Assembly (NCBI GenBank): GCA_947044405.1
Contig: CAMRHE010000648.1
Coordinates: forward strand, 186,001-250,000
Reading direction: 5' to 3'
Source of the DNA: Leptodactylus fallax
Taxonomy: Eukaryota > Chordata > Amphibia > Anura > Leptodactylidae
Length of the DNA: 64,000 bases
Positions 36,801 to 52,600 of this stretch are shown here, piece after piece (the stretch's first letter is position 1; every line of letters begins with the position of its first letter). A program made the translations under genes and the position numbers. Below the pieces are notes generated by a model, which was not told the DNA's origin, did not search any database, and was given only the letters and a program-made list of their open reading frames with translations.

Positions 36801-39800
36801 ATTTGCAGCCCCAATCTGACCATCTCATTCACTCCATTCACCCATCTCACTCACTCTGGCCGCCTCTGTTTATTCTGCAGTCCCACTCTGACTGTCTCAT
36901 TCACTCCATTCACTCATCTCACTCACTCTGGCCGCCTCTGTTTATTCTGCAGTCCCACTCTGACCATCCATTCACTCCATTCACTCATCTCACTCATTCC
37001 GACTGCCTCTTTTTATTCTGCAGCCCCATTCTGACCGTCTCATTCACTCATCTCACTCACTTCGACTGACTCTGCTTATTTGCAGCCTCACTCTGACTGT
37101 CTCATTCACTCCATACACCCAACTCACTCACTCCGACTGCCACTGTTTATTTGCAGCCTCACTCTGACCATCTCATTCACTCCATACACCCATCTCACTT
37201 CGACTGCCGCTGCTTATTTGCACCCCACTCTAACCATCTCATTCACTCCATTCACCCATCTCACTCACTCTGGCCACCTCTGTTTGTTCTGCTGTCCCAC
37301 TCTGACCGTCTCATTCACTCCATTCACTCATCTCACTCACTCCAACTGCCTCTGTTTATTCTGCAGCCCCATTCTGACCGTCTCATTCACTCATCTCACT
37401 CACTCCGACTGCCTCTGTTTATTCTGCAGCCCCTCTCTGACCGTCTCAATCAATCCTTTCTCCCATCTCACTCACTCTGGCCGTCTCTGTTTATTCTGCA
37501 GTTCCACTCTGACCATCTCATTCACTCCATTCACTCATCTCACTCACTCCGACTGCCTGTGCTTATTTGCAGCCCCACTCTGACCATCTCATTCACTCCA
37601 TTCACCCATCTCACTCACTCCGACTGCCTATGCTTATTTGCAGCCCCACTCTGACCATCTCATACACTCCATTCACCCATCTCACTCACTCTGGCCGCCT
37701 CTGTTTATCCTGCAGTCCCACTTTGACCATCCATTCACTCCATTCACTCATCTCACTCACTCCGACTGCCTCTGTTTACTCTGCAGCCCCATTCTGACCG
37801 TCTCATTCACTCATCTCACTCACTTCGACTGCCTCTGCTTATTTGCAGCCCCACTCTAACTGTCTCATTCACTCCATCCACCCATCTCCCTCACTCCGAC
37901 TGCCGCTGCTTATTTGCAGCCCCACTCTGACTGTCTCATTCACTCCATTCACCCATCTCACTCACTCTGGCCGCCTCTGTTTATTCTGCAGTCCCACTCT
38001 GACCGTCTCATTCACAAAATTCACTCATCTCACTCACTCCGACTGCCTCTATTCTGCAGCCCCACTCTGACCGTCTCAATCAATCCATTCTCCCATCTCA
38101 CTCACTCTGGCCGCCTCTGTTTTTTCTGCAGTCCCACTCTGACCGTCTCAATCAATCCATTCTCCCATCTCACTCACTCTGGCCGCCTCTGTTTATTCTG
38201 TAGTCCCACTCTGACCGTCACATTCACTCCATTCACCCATCTCACTCACTCTGGCCGCCTCTGTTTATTCTGCAGTCCCAATCTGACCGTCTCATTCACA
38301 AAATTCACTCATGTCACTCACTCCGACTGTCTCTATTCTGCAGCCCCACTCTGACCGTCTTAATCAATCTATTCTCCCATCTCACTCACTCCGACTGCCT
38401 CTGTTTATTCTGCAGCCCCACTCTGACCGTCTCAATCAATCCATTCTCCCATCTCACTCACTCTGGCCGCCTCTGTTTATTCTGCAGCCCCTCTCTGACC
38501 GTCTCAATCAATCCATTCTCCCATCTCACTCACTCTGGCCGCCTCTGTTTATTCTGCAGTTCCACTTTGACCATCTCAATCACTCCATTCACTCATCTCA
38601 CTCACTCCGACTGCCTTTGCTTATTTGCAGCCCCACTCTGACTGTCTCTTTCACTCCATTCACCCATCTCACTCACTCTGGCCGCCTCTGTTTATTCTGC
38701 AGTCCCACTCTGACCGTCTCATTCACTCCATTCACTCATCTCACTCACTCTGGCCGCCTCTGTTTATTCTGCAGTTCCACTCTGACCATCCATTCACTCC
38801 ATTCACTCATCTCACTCACTCCGACTACCTCTGTTTATTCTGCAGCCCCATTCTGACCGTCTCATTCACTCATCTCACTCACTTCGACTGCCTCTGCTTA
38901 TTTGCAGCCCCACTCTGACTGTCTCATTCACTCCATACACCCATCTCACTTCGACTGCCGCTGCTTATTTGCACCCCACTCTGACCATCTCATTCACTCC
39001 ATTCACCCATCTCACTCACTCTGGCCGCCTCTGTTTATTCTGCTGTCCCACTCTGACCGTCTCATTCACTCCATTCACTCATCTCACTCACTCTGGCCGC
39101 CTCTGTTTATTCTGCAGTCCGACTCTGACCATCCTTTCACTCATCTCACTCACTCCAACTGCCTCTGTTTATTCTGCAGCCCCATTCTGACCGTCTCATT
39201 CACTCATCTCACTCACTCCGACTGCCTCTGTTTATTCTGCAGCCCCTCTCTGACCGTCTCAATCAATCCTTTCTCCCATCTCACTCACTCTGGCCGTCTC
39301 TGTTTATTCTGCAGTTCCACTCTGACCATCTCATTCACTCCATTCACTCATCTCACTCACTCCGACTGCCTCTGCTAATTTGCAGCCCCAATCTGACCAT
39401 CTCATTCACTCCATTCACCCATCTCACTCACTCTGGCCGCCTCTGTTTATTCTGCAGCCCCACTCTGACCATATCATTCACTCCATTCACCCATCTCACT
39501 CACTCTGGCCGCCTCTGTTTATTCTGCAGTCCCACTCTGACCATATCATTCACTCCATTCACCCATCTCACTCACTCTGGTCGCCTCTGTTTATTCCACA
39601 GCATCACTCTGACCGTCTCATTCACTCCATTCACCCATCTCACTCACTCCGACTGCTTCTGTTTATTCCACAGCATCACTCTGACCGTCTCATTCACTCC
39701 ATTCACCCATCTCACTCACTCCGACTGCCTCTGTTTATTCCGCAGCCCCACTCTGACCGTCTCATTCACTCCATTCACCCATCTCACTCACTCTGGCCGC

Positions 39801-42800
39801 CTCTGTTTATTCTGCAGTCAAACTCTGACCATATCATTCACTCCATTCACCCATCTCACTCACTCTGGCCGCCTCTGTTTATTCTGCAGTCCCACTCTGA
39901 CCATCCATTCACTCCATTCACTCATCTCACTCACTCCGACTGCCTCTGTTTATTCTGCAGCCCCATTCTGACCATCTCATTCACTCATCTCACTCACTTC
40001 GACTTCCTCTGCTTATTTGCAGCCCCACTCTGACTGTCTCATTCACTCCATTCACCCATGTCACTCAATCCGACTGCCGCTGCTTATTTGCAGCCCCACT
40101 CTGACCATCGCATTCACTCCATTCACCCATCTCACTCACCCTGGCCGCCTCTGTTTATTCTGCAGTCCCACTCTGACCGTCTCATTCACTCCATTCACCA
40201 TCTCACTAACTCTGGCCGCCTTTGTTTATTCTGCAGTCCCATTCTCACCGTCTCATTCACTCATCTCTCTCACTTCGACTGCCTCTGCTTATTTGCAGCC
40301 CCACTCTGACTGTCTCATTCACTCCATACACCCATCTCACTCACTCCGACTGCAGCTGCTTATTTGCAGCCCAACTCTGACCATCCATTCACTCCATTCA
40401 CTCATCTCACTCACTCCGACTGCCTCTGTTTATTCTGCAGCCCTATTCTGACCGTCTCATTCACTCATCCCTCTCACTTCGACTGCCTCTGCTTATTTGC
40501 AGCCCCACTCTGACTGTCTCATTCACTCCATACACCCATCTCACTCACTTCGACTGCCGCTGCTTATTTGCAGCCCCACTCTGACCATTTCATTCACTCC
40601 ATTCACCCATCTCACTCACTCTGGCCGCCTCTGTTTATTCTGCAGCCCCACTCTGACCGTCTCAATCAATCCATTCTCCCATCTCACTCACTCTGGCCTC
40701 CTCTGTTTATTCTGTACTCCCACTCTGACCGTCTCATTCACTCCATTCACTCATCTCACTCACTCCGACTGCCTCTGCTTATTTGCAGCCCCACTCTGAC
40801 CGTCTCATTCACTCCATTCACCCATCTCACTCACTCTGGCCGCCTCTGTTTATTCTGCAGTCCCACTCTGACCATCCGTTCACTCCATTCACTCATCTCA
40901 CTCACTCCGACTGCCTTTGTTTATTCTGCAGCCCCATTCTGACCGTCTCATTCACTCATCTCACTCACTTCGACTGCCTCTGCTTATTTGCAGCCCCACT
41001 CTGACTGTCTCATTCACTCCATACACCCATCTCACTCACTTCGACTGCCTCTGCTTATTTGCAGCCCCACTCTGACTGTCTCATTCACTCCATACACCCA
41101 TCTCACTCACTCTGGCCGCCTCTGTTTAGTCTGCAGCCCCATTCTGACCGTCTCATTCACTCATCTCACTCACTCCGACTGCCGCTGCTTATTTGCAGCC
41201 CCACTCTGACTGTCTCATTCACTCCATTCACCCATCTCACTCACTCTGGCCGCCTCTGTTTATTCTGCAGTCCCACTCTGACCGTCTCATTCACAAAATT
41301 CACTCATCTCACTCACTCCGACTGCCTCTATTCTGCAGCCCCACTCTGACCGTCTCAATCAATCCATTCTCCAATCTCACTCACTCTGGCCGCCTCTGTT
41401 ATTTCTGCAGTCCCACTCTGACCGTCTCAATCAATCCATTCTCCCATCTCACTCACTCTGGCCGCCTCTGTTTATTCTGTAGTCCCACTCTGACCATCTC
41501 ATTCACTCCATTCACCCATCTCACTCACTCTGGCCGTCTCTGTTTATTCTGCAGTCCCACTCTGACCGTCTCATTCACAAAATTCACTCATGTCACTAAC
41601 TCCGACTGTCTCTATTCTGCAGCCCCACTCTGACCGTCTCAATCAATCCATTCTCCCATCTCACTCACTCTGGCCGCCTCTGTTTATTCTGCAGTTCCAC
41701 TCTGACCATCTCATTCACTCCATTAACTCATCTCACTCACTCCGACTGCCTTTGCTTATTTGCAGCCCCACTCTGACCGTCTCTTTCACTCCATTCTCCC
41801 ATCTCACTCACTCCGACTGCCTATGCTTATTTGCAGCCCCACTATGACCATCTCATTGACTCCAATTCACCCATCTCACTCACTCTGGCCGCCTCTGTTT
41901 ATTCTGCAGTCCCACTCTGACCGTCTCATTCACTCCATTCACTCATCTCACTCACTCTGGCCGCCTCTGTTTATTCTGCAGTCCCACTCTGACCATCCAT
42001 TCACTCCATTCACTCATCTCACTCTCTCCGACTGCCTCTGTTTATTCTGCAGCCCCATTCTGACCGTCTCATTCACTCATCTCACTCACTTCGACTGCCT
42101 GTGCTTATTTGCAGCCCCACTCTGACTGTCTCATTCACTCCATACACCCATCTCACTCACTTCGACTGCCACTGCTCATTTGCAGTCCCACTCTGACCAT
42201 CTCATTCACTCCATTCACCCATCTCACTCACTCTGGCCGCCTCTGTTTATTCTGCAGTCCCACTCTGACCGTCTCATTCACTCCATTCACTCATCTCACT
42301 CACTCCGACTGCCTCTGTTTATTCTGCAGCCCCACTCTCACCGTCTCAATCAATCCATTCTCCCATCTCACTCACTCTGGCCACCTCTGTTTATTCTGTA
42401 GTCCCACTCTGACCGTCTCATTCACTCCATTAACCCATCTTACTCACTCCGACTGCCTATGCTTATTTGCAGCCCCACTCTTACCATCTCATTCACTCCA
42501 TTCACCCATCTCACTCATTCTGGCCTCCTCTGTTTATTCTGCAGTCCCACTCTGACCATCCATTCACTCCATTCACTCATCTCACTCACTCCGACTGCCT
42601 CTGTTTATTCTGCAGCCCCATTCTGACCGTCTCATTCACTCATCTCACTCACTTCGACTGCCTCTGCTTATTTGCAGCCCCACTCTGACTGTCTCATTCA
42701 CTCCATACACCCATCTCACTCACTCCGACTGCCGCTGCTTATTTGCAGCCCCAATCTGACCATCTCATTCACTCCATTCACCCATCTCACTCACTCTGGC

Positions 42801-45800
42801 CGCCTCTGTTTATTCTGTAGTCCCACTCTGACTGTCTCATTCACTCCATTCACTCATCTCACTCACTCTGGCCGCCTCTGTTTATTCTGCAGTCCCACTT
42901 TGACCATCCATTCACTCCATTCACTCATCTCACTCACTCCGACTGCCTATTTTTATTCTGCAGCCCCATTCTGACCGTCTCATTCACTCATCTCACTCAC
43001 TTCGACTGACTCTGCTTATTTGCAGCCTCACTCTGACTGTCTCATTCACTCCATACACCCAACTCACTCACTCCGACTGCCACTGTTTATTTGCAGCCTC
43101 ACTCTGACCATCTCATTCACTCCATACACCCATCTCACTTCGACTGCCGCTGCTTATTTGCACCCCACTCTAACCATCTCATTCACTCCATTCACCCATC
43201 TCACTCACTCTGGCCACCTCTGTTTATTCTGCTGTCCCACTCTGACCGTCTCATTCACTCCATTCACTCATCTCACTCACTCCAACTGCCTCTGTTTATT
43301 CTGCAGCCCCATTCTGACCGTCTCATTCACTCATCTCACTCACTCCGACTGCCTCTGTTTATTCTGCTGCCCCTCTCTGACCGTCTCAATCAATCCTTTC
43401 TCCCATCTCACTCACTCTGGCCGTCTCTGTTTATTCTGCAGTTCCACTCTGACCATCTCATTCACTCCATTCACTCATCTCACTCACTCCGATTGCCTGT
43501 GCTTATTTGCAGCCCCACTCTGACCATCTCATTCACTCCATTCACCCATCTCACTCACTCCGACTGCCTATGCTTATTTGCAGCCCCACTCTGACCATCT
43601 CATACACTCCATTCACCCATCTCACTCACTCTGGCCGCCTCTGTTTATCCTGCAGTCCCACTTTGACCATCCATTCACTCCATTCACTCATCTCACTCAC
43701 TCCGACTGCCTCTGTTTACTCTGCAGCCCCATTCTGACCGTCTCATTCACTCATCTCACTCACTTCGACTGCCTCTGCTTATTTGCAGCCCCACTCTAAC
43801 TGTCTCATTCACTCCATACACCCATCTCCCTCACTCCGACTGCCGCTGCTTATTTGCAGCCCCACTCTGACTGTCTCATTCACTCCATTCACCCATCTCA
43901 CTCACTCTGGGCGCCTCTGTTTATTCTGCAGTCCCACTCTGACCGTCTCATTCACAAAATTCACTCATCTCACTCACTCCGACTGCCTCTATTCTGCAGC
44001 CCCACTCTGACCGTCTCAATCAATCCATTCTCCCATCTCATTCACTCTGGCCGCCTCTGTTTTTTCTGCAGTCCCACTCTGACCGTCTCAATCAATCCAT
44101 TCTCCCATCTCACTCACTCTGGCCGCCTCTGTTTATTCTGTAGTCCCACTCTGACCGTCACATTCACTCCATTCACCCATCTCACTCACTCTGGCCGCCT
44201 CTGTTTATTCTGCAGTCCCACTCTGACCGTCTCATTCACAAAATTCACTCATGTCACTCACTCCGACTGTCTCTATTCTGCAGCCCCACTCTGACCGTCT
44301 TAATCAATCTATTCTCCCATCTCACTCACTCCGACTGCCTCTGTTTATTCTGCAGCCCCACTCTGACCGTCTCAATCAATCCATTCTCCCATCTCACTCA
44401 TTCTGGCCGCCTCTGTTTATTCTGCAGCCCCTCTCTGACCGTCTCAATCAATCCATTCTCCCATCTCACTCACTCTGGCCGCCTCTGTTTATTCTGCAGT
44501 TCCACTCTGACCATCTCAATCACTCCATTCACTCATCTCACTCACTCCGACTGCCTTTGCTTATTTGCAGCCCCACTCTGACTGTCTCTTTCACTCCATT
44601 CACCCATCTCACTCACTCTGGCCGCCTCTGCTTATTTGCAGCCCCACTATGACCATCTCATTCACTCCATTCACCCATCTCACTCACTCTGGCCGCCTCT
44701 GTTTATTCTGCAGTCCCACTCTGACCATCCATTCACTCCATTCACTCATCTCACTCACTCCCACTGCCTCTGTTTATTCTGCAGCCCCATTCTGACCGTC
44801 TCATTCACTCATCTCACTCACTTCGACTGCCTCTGCTTATTTGCAGCCCCACTCTGACTGTCTCATTCACTCCATACACCCATCTCACTCATTCTGGCCT
44901 CCTCTGTTTATTCTGCAGTCCCACTCTGACCATCCATTCACTCCATTCACTCATCTCACTCACTCCGACTGCCTCTGTTTATTCTGCAGCCCCATTCTGA
45001 CCGTCTCATTCACTCATCTCACTCACTTCGACTGCCTCTGCTTATTTGCAGCCCCACTCTGACTGTCTCATTCACTCCATACACCCATCTCACTCACTCC
45101 GACTGCCGCTGCTTATTTGCAGCCCCAATCTGACCATCTCATTCACTCCATTCACCCATCTCACTCACTCTGGCCGCCTCTGTTTATTCTGCAGTCCCAC
45201 TCTGACTTTCTCATTCACTCCATTCACTCATCTCACTCACTCTGGCCGCCTCTGTTTATTCTGCAGTCCCACTCTGACCATCCATTCACTCCATTCACTC
45301 ATCTCACTCACTCCGACTGCCTCTTTTTATTCTGCAGCCCCATTCTGACCGTCTCATTCACTCATCTCACTCACTTCGACTGCCTGTGCTTATTTGCAGC
45401 CTCACTCTGACTGTCTCATTCACTCCATACACCCATCTCACTCACTCCGACTGCCACTGTTTATTTGTAGCCCCACTCTGACCATCTCATTCACTCCATA
45501 CACCCATCTCACTTCGACTGCCGCTGCTTATTTGCACCCCACTCTGACCATCTCATTCACTCCATTCACCCATCTCACTCACTCTGGCCACCTCTGTTTA
45601 TTCTGCTGTCCCACTCTGACCGTCTCATTCACTCCATTCACTCATCTCACTCACTCTGGCCGCCTCTGTTTATTCTGCAGTCCCACTCTGACCATCTCAA
45701 TCACTCCATTCACTCATCTCACTCACTCCGACTGCCTTTGCTTATTTGCAGCCCCACTCTGACTGTCTCTTTCACTCCATTCACCCATCTCACTCACTCC

Positions 45801-46672
45801 GACTGCCTATGCTTATTTGCAGCCCCACTATGACCATCTCATTCACTCCATTCACCCATCTCACTCACTCTGGCCGCCTCTGTTTATTCTGCAGTCCCAC
45901 TCTGACCATCCATTCACTCCATTCACTCATCTCACTCACTCCCACTGCCTCTGTTTATTCTGCAGCCCCATTCTGACCGTCTCATTCACTCATCTCATTC
46001 ACTTCGACTGCCTCTGCTTATTTGCAGCCCCACTCTGACTATCTCATTCACTCCATACACCCATCTCACTCACTCTGACTGCCGCTGCTTATTTGCAGCC
46101 CCACTCAGACCATCTCATTCACTCCATTCACCCATCTCACTCACTCTGGCCGCCTCTGTTTATTCTGCAGTCCCACTCTGACTGTCTCATTCACTCCATT
46201 CACTCATCTCACTCACTCTGGCCGCCTCTGTTTATTCTGCAGTCCCACTCTGACCATCCATTCACTCCATTCACTCATCTCACTCACTCCGACTACCTCT
46301 GTTTATTCTGCAGCCCCATTCTGACCGTCTCATTCACTCATCTCACTCACTTCGACTGCCTCTGCTTATTTGCAGCCCCACTCTGACTGTCTCATTCACT
46401 CCATACACCCATCTCACTTCGACTGCCGCTGCTTATTTGCACCCCACTCTGACCATCTCATTCACTCCATTCACCCATCTCACTCACTCTGGCCGCCTCT
46501 GTTTATTCTGCTGTCCCACTCTGACCGTCTCATTCACTCCATTCACTCATCTCACTCACTCTGGCCGCCTCTGTTTATTCTGCAGTCCGACTCTGACCAT
46601 CCTTTCACTCATCTCACTCACTCCAACTGCCTCTGTTTATTCTGCAGCCCCATTCTGACCGTCTCATTCACT
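30860..46672. repeat. Higher-order repeat, super-copy 1
   Basis: Marker variants, such as gcttcagtttattccacagc at 30951 and the stretch 32235-33401, reappear about 15.8 kb further on (46764 and 48049-49215). The conceptual translations of the two 1.17-kb stretches read the same end to end by eye. Confidence 0.8.
39800..44600. repeat. Internal higher-order copy of 33.2-38.7 kb
   Basis: Marker monomers at 33447, 33927 and 34213 recur at 40017, 40497 and 40783 (offset 6,570). Those at 35820, 37080 and 38311 recur at 41760, 43020 and 44251 (offset 5,940). About 700 bp is missing from the second copy between these zones. Confidence 0.8.
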
Positions 46673-49600
46673 CATCTCACTCACTCCGACTGCCTCTGTT
46701 TATTCTGCAGCCCCACTCTGACCATATCATTCACTCCATTCACCCATCTCACTCACTCCGACTGCTTCAGTTTATTCCACAGCCTCACTCTGACCGTCTC
46801 ATTCACTCCATTCACCCATCTCACTCACTCTGGCCACCTCTGTTTATTCTGCAGTCCCACTCTGACCATATCATTCACTCCATTCACCCATCTCACTCAC
46901 TCCCACTGCCTCTGTTTATTCCGCAGCCCCACTCTGACCGTCTCATTCACTGCATTCACCCATCTCACTCACTCTGGCCGCCTCTGTTTATTCTGCAGTC
47001 CCACTCTGACCATCTATTCACTCCATTCACCCATGTCACTCACTCCGACTGCCGCTGCTTATTTGCAGCCCCACTCTGACCATGTCATTCACTCCATTCA
47101 CCCATCTCACTCACTCTGGCCGCCTCTGTTTATTCTGCAGTCCCACTCTGACCGTCTCATTCACTCCATTCACTCATCTCACTCACTCTGGCCGCCTCTG
47201 TTTATTCTGCAGTCCCATTCTGGTCGTCTCATTCACTCATCTCTCTTACTTCGACTGCCTCTGCTTATTTGCAGCCCCACTCTGACTGTCTCTTTCACTC
47301 CATACACCCATCTCACTCACTCCGACTGCCGCTGCTTTTTTGCAGCCCAACTCTGACCATCCATTCACTCCATTCACTCATCTCACTCACTCCGACTGCC
47401 TCTGTTTATTCTGCAGCCCCATTCTGACCGTCTCATTCACTCATCTCTCTCACTTCCGACTGCCTCTGCTTATTTGCAGCCCCACTCTGACCGTCTCATT
47501 CACTCCATTCACCCATCTCACTTACTCCGACTGCCTCTGTTTATTATGCAGCCCCACTCTGACCATCTCATTCACTCCATTCACCCATCTCACTCACTCC
47601 GACTGTCTCTGTTTATTCCGCAGCCTCACTCTGACTGTCTCATTCACTCCATTCACCCATCTCACTCACACTGACTGCCTCTGTTTATTCCGCAGCCCCA
47701 CTCGGACCGTCTCTTTCACTCCATTCACCCATCTCACTCACTCCGACTGCCTCTGTTTATTCTGCAGCCCCACTCGGACCGTCTCTTTCACTCCATTCAC
47801 CCATCTCACTCACTCCGACTGCCTCTGTTTATTCTGCAGCCCCACTCTGACCACCTCATTCACTCCATTCACTCATCTCTCTCACTCCGACTGCCTCTGT
47901 TTATTCCGCAGCCCCACTCTGACCGTCTCATTCACTCCATTCACCCATCGCATTCACTCTGGCCGCCTCTGTTTATTCTGCAGTCCCACTCTGACCATCT
48001 CATTCACTCCATTCACTCATCTCATTCACTCCGACTGCCTCTGCTTATTTGCATCCCCACTCTGACCGTCTCATTCACTCCATTCACCCATCTCACTCAC
48101 TCCGACTGCCTATGCTTATTTGCAGCCCCACTCTGACCATCTCATTCACTCCATTCACCCATCTCACTCACTCTGGCCGCCTCTGTTTATTCTGCAGTCC
48201 CACTCTGACCGTCTCATTCACTCCATTCACTCATCTCACTAACTCCGACTGCCTCTGTTTATTCTGCAGCCCCACTCTGACCATCTCATTCACCCCATTC
48301 ACCCATCTCACTCAGTCTGGCCGCCTTTGTTTATTCTGTAGTCCCACTCTGACCGTCTCATTCACTCCATTCACCCATCTCACTCACTCCGACTGCCTCT
48401 GTTTACTCCGCAGCCTCAAAATGACCGTCTCATTCACTCCATTCACCCATCTAACTCACACCGACTGCCTCTGTTTTTTCCTCAGCCCCACTCGGACCGT
48501 CTCTTTCACTCCATTCACCCATCTCACTCACTCCGACTGCCTCTGTTTATTCTGCAGCCCCACTCTGACCATATCATTCACTCCATTCACCCATCTCACT
48601 CACTCCGACTGCTTCTGTTTATTCCACAGCATCACTCTGACCGTCTCATTCACTCCATTCACCCATCTCACTCACTCTGGCCGCCTCTGTTTATTCTGCA
48701 GTCCCACTCTGACCATATCATTCACTCCATTCACCCATCTCACTCACTCTGGCCGCCTCTGTTTATTCCACAGCATCACTCTGACCGTCTCATTCACTCC
48801 ATTCACCCATCTCACTCACTCTGGCCGCCTCTGTTTATTCTGCAGCCCCACTCTGACCATATCATTCACTCCATTCACCCATCTCACTCACTCCGACTGC
48901 TTCTGTTTATTCCACAGCATCACTCTGACCGTCTCATTCACTCCATTCACCCATCTCACTCACTCCGACTGCCTCTGTTTATTCCGCAGCCCCACTCTGA
49001 CCGTCTCATTCACTCCATTCACCCATCTCACTCACTCTGGCCGCCTCTGTTTATTCTGCAGTCAAACTCTGACCATATCATTCACTCCATTCACCCATCT
49101 CACTCACTCTGGCCGCCTCTGTTTATTCTGCAGTCCCACTCTGACCATCCATTCACTCCATTCACTCATCTCACTCACTCCGACTGCCTCTGTTTATTCT
49201 GCAGCCCCATTCTGACCATCTCATTCACTCATCTCACTCACTTCGACTTCCTCTGCTTATTTGCAGCCCCACTCTGACCATCGCATTCACTCCATTCACC
49301 CATCTCACTCACTCTGGCCGCCTCTGTTTATTCTGCAGTCCCACTCTGACCGTCTCATTCACTCCATTCACCATCTCACTAACTCTGGCCGCCTTTGTTT
49401 ATTCTGCAGTCCCATTCTCACCGTCTCATTCACTCATCTCTCTCACTTCGACTGCCTCTGCTTATTTGCAGCCCCACTCTGACTGTCTCATTCACTCCAT
49501 ACACCCATCTCACTCACTCCGACTGCAGCTGCTTATTTGCAGCCCAACTCTGACCATCCATTCACTCCATTCACTCATCTCACTCACTCCGACTGCCTCT

Positions 49601-52600
49601 GTTTATTCTGCAGCCCTATTCTGACCGTCTCATTCACTCATCCCTCTCACTTCGACTGCCTCTGCTTATTTGCAGCCCCACTCTGACTGTCTCATTCACT
49701 CCATACACCCATCTCACTCACTTCGACTGCCGCTGCTTATTTGCAGCCCCACTCTGACCATTTCATTCACTCCATTCACCCATCTCACTCACTCTGGCCG
49801 CCTCTGTTTATTCTGCAGCCCCACTCTGACCGTCTCAATCAATACATTCTCCCATCTCACTCACTCTGGCCTCCTCTGTTTATTCTGTACTCCCACTCTG
49901 ACCGTCTCATTCACTCCATTCACTCATCTCACTCACTCCGACTGCCTCTGCTTATTTGCAGCCCCACTCTGACCGTCTCATTCACTCCATTCACCCATCT
50001 CACTCACTCTGGCCGCCTCTGTTTATTCTGCAGTCCCACTCTGACCATCCGTTCACTCCATTCACTCATCTCACTCACTCCGACTGCCTTTGTTTATTCT
50101 GCAGCCCCCTTCTGACCGTCTCATTCACTCATCTCACTCACTTCGACTGCCTCTGCTTATTTGCAGCCCCACTCTGACACTCTCATTCACTCCATACACC
50201 CATCTCACTCACTTCGACTGCCGATGCTTATTTGCAGCCCCACTCTGACTGTCTCATTCACTCCATACACCCATCTCACTCACTTCGACTGCCGCTGCTT
50301 ATTTGCAGCCCCACTCTGACACTCTCATTCACTCTATTCACCCATCTCACTCACTCTGGCCGCCTCTGTTTATTCTGCAGTCCCACTCTGTCCGTCTCAT
50401 TAACTCCATTCACTCATCTCACTCACTCGGACTGCCTGTTTATTCTGCAGCCCCACTCTGACCTTTCTCATTCACTAAGATCACTCATCTCACTCACTCC
50501 GACTGCCTCTATTCTGCAGCCCCACTCTGACCGTCTCAATCAATCCATTCTCCCATCTCACTCACTCTGGGCGCCTCTGTTTTTTCTGCAGTCCCACTCT
50601 GACCGTCTCAATCAATCCATTCTACCATCTCACTCACTCTGGCCGCCTCTGTTTATTCTGTAGTCCCACTCTGACCATCCATTCACTCCATTCACTCATC
50701 TCACTCACTTCGACTGCCTCTGTTTAGTCTGCAGCGCCATTCTGACCGTCTCATTCACTCATCTCACTCACTTCGACTGCCTCTGCTTATTTGCAGCCCC
50801 ACTCTGACTGTCTCATTCACTCCATACACCCATCTCACTCACTCTGGCCGCCTCTGTTTAGTCTGCAGCCCCATTCTGACCGTCTCATTCACTCATCTCA
50901 CTCACTCCGACTGCCGCTGCTTATTTGCAGCCCCACTCTGACTGTCTCATTCACTCCATTCACCCATCTCACTCACTCTGGCCGCCTCTGTTTATTCTGC
51001 AGTCCCACTCTGACCGTCTCATTCACAAAATTCACTCATCTCACTCACTCCGACTGCCTCTATTCTGCAGCCCCACTCTGACCGTCTCAATCAATCCATT
51101 CTCCCATCTCACTCACTCTGGCCGCCTCTGTTTATTCTGTAGTCCCACTCTGACCGTCTCATTCACTCCATTCACCCATCTCACTCACTCTGGCCGTCTC
51201 TGTTTATTCTGCAGTCCCACTCTGACTGTCTCATTCACAAAATTCACTCATGTCACTAACTCCGACTGTCTCTATTCTGCAGCCCCACTCTGACCGTCTC
51301 AATCAATCCATTCTCCCATCTCACTCACTCTGGCCGCCTCTGTTTATTCTGCAGTTCCACTCTGACCATCTCATTCACTCCATTAACTCATCTCACTCAC
51401 TCCGACTGCCTTTGCTTATTTGCAGCCCCACTCTGACCGTCTCTTTCACTCCATTCTCCCATCTCACTCACTCCGACTGCCTATGCTTATTTGCAGCCCC
51501 ACTATGACCATCTCATTGACTCCAATTCACCCATCTCACTCACTCTGGCCGCCTCTGTTTATTCTGCAGTCCCACTCTGACCGTCTCATTCACTCCATTC
51601 ACTCATCTCACTCACTCTGGCCACCTCTGTTTATTGTGCAGTCCCACTCTGACCATCCATTCACTCCATTCACTCATCTCACTCTCTCCGACTGCCTCTG
51701 TTTATTCTGCAGCCCCATTCTGACCATCTCATTCACTCATCTCACTCACTTCGACTGCCTGTGCTTATTTGCAGCCCCACTCTGACTGTCTCATTCACTC
51801 CATACACCCATCTCACTCACTTCGACTGCCACTGCTTATTTGCAGTCCCACTCTGACCATCTCATTCACTCCATTCACCCATCTCACTCACTCTGGCCGC
51901 CTCTGTTTATTCTGCAGTCCCACTCTGACCGTCTCATTCACTCCATTCACTCATCTCACTCACTCCGACTGCCTCTGTTTATTCTACAGCCCCACTCTCA
52001 CCGTCTCAATCAATCCATTCTCCCATCTCACTCACTCTGGCCACCTCTGTTTATTCTGTAGTCCCACTCTGACCGTCTCATTCACTCCATTCACCCATCT
52101 CACTCACTCCGACTGCCTATGCTTATTTGCAGCCCCACTCTTACCATCTCATTCACTCCATTCACCCATCTCACTCATTCTGGCCTCCTCTGTTTATTCT
52201 GCAGTCCCACTCTGACCATCCATTCACTCCATTCACTCATCTCACTCACTCCGACTGCCTCTGTTTATTCTGCAGCCCCATTCTGACCGTCTCATTCACT
52301 CATCTCACTCACTTCGACTGCCTCTGCTTATTTGCAGCCCCACTCTGACTGTCTCATTCACTCCATACACCCATCTCACTCACTCCGACTGCCGCTGCTT
52401 ATTTGCAGCCCCAATCTGACCATCTCATTCACTCCATTCACCCATCTCACTCACTCTGGCCTCCTCTGTTTATTCTGCAGTCCCACTCTGACTGTCTCAT
52501 TCACTCCATTCACTCATCTCACTCACTCTGGCCGCCTCTGTTTATTCTGCAGTCCCACTCTGACCATCCATTCACTCCATTCACTCATCTCACTCACTCC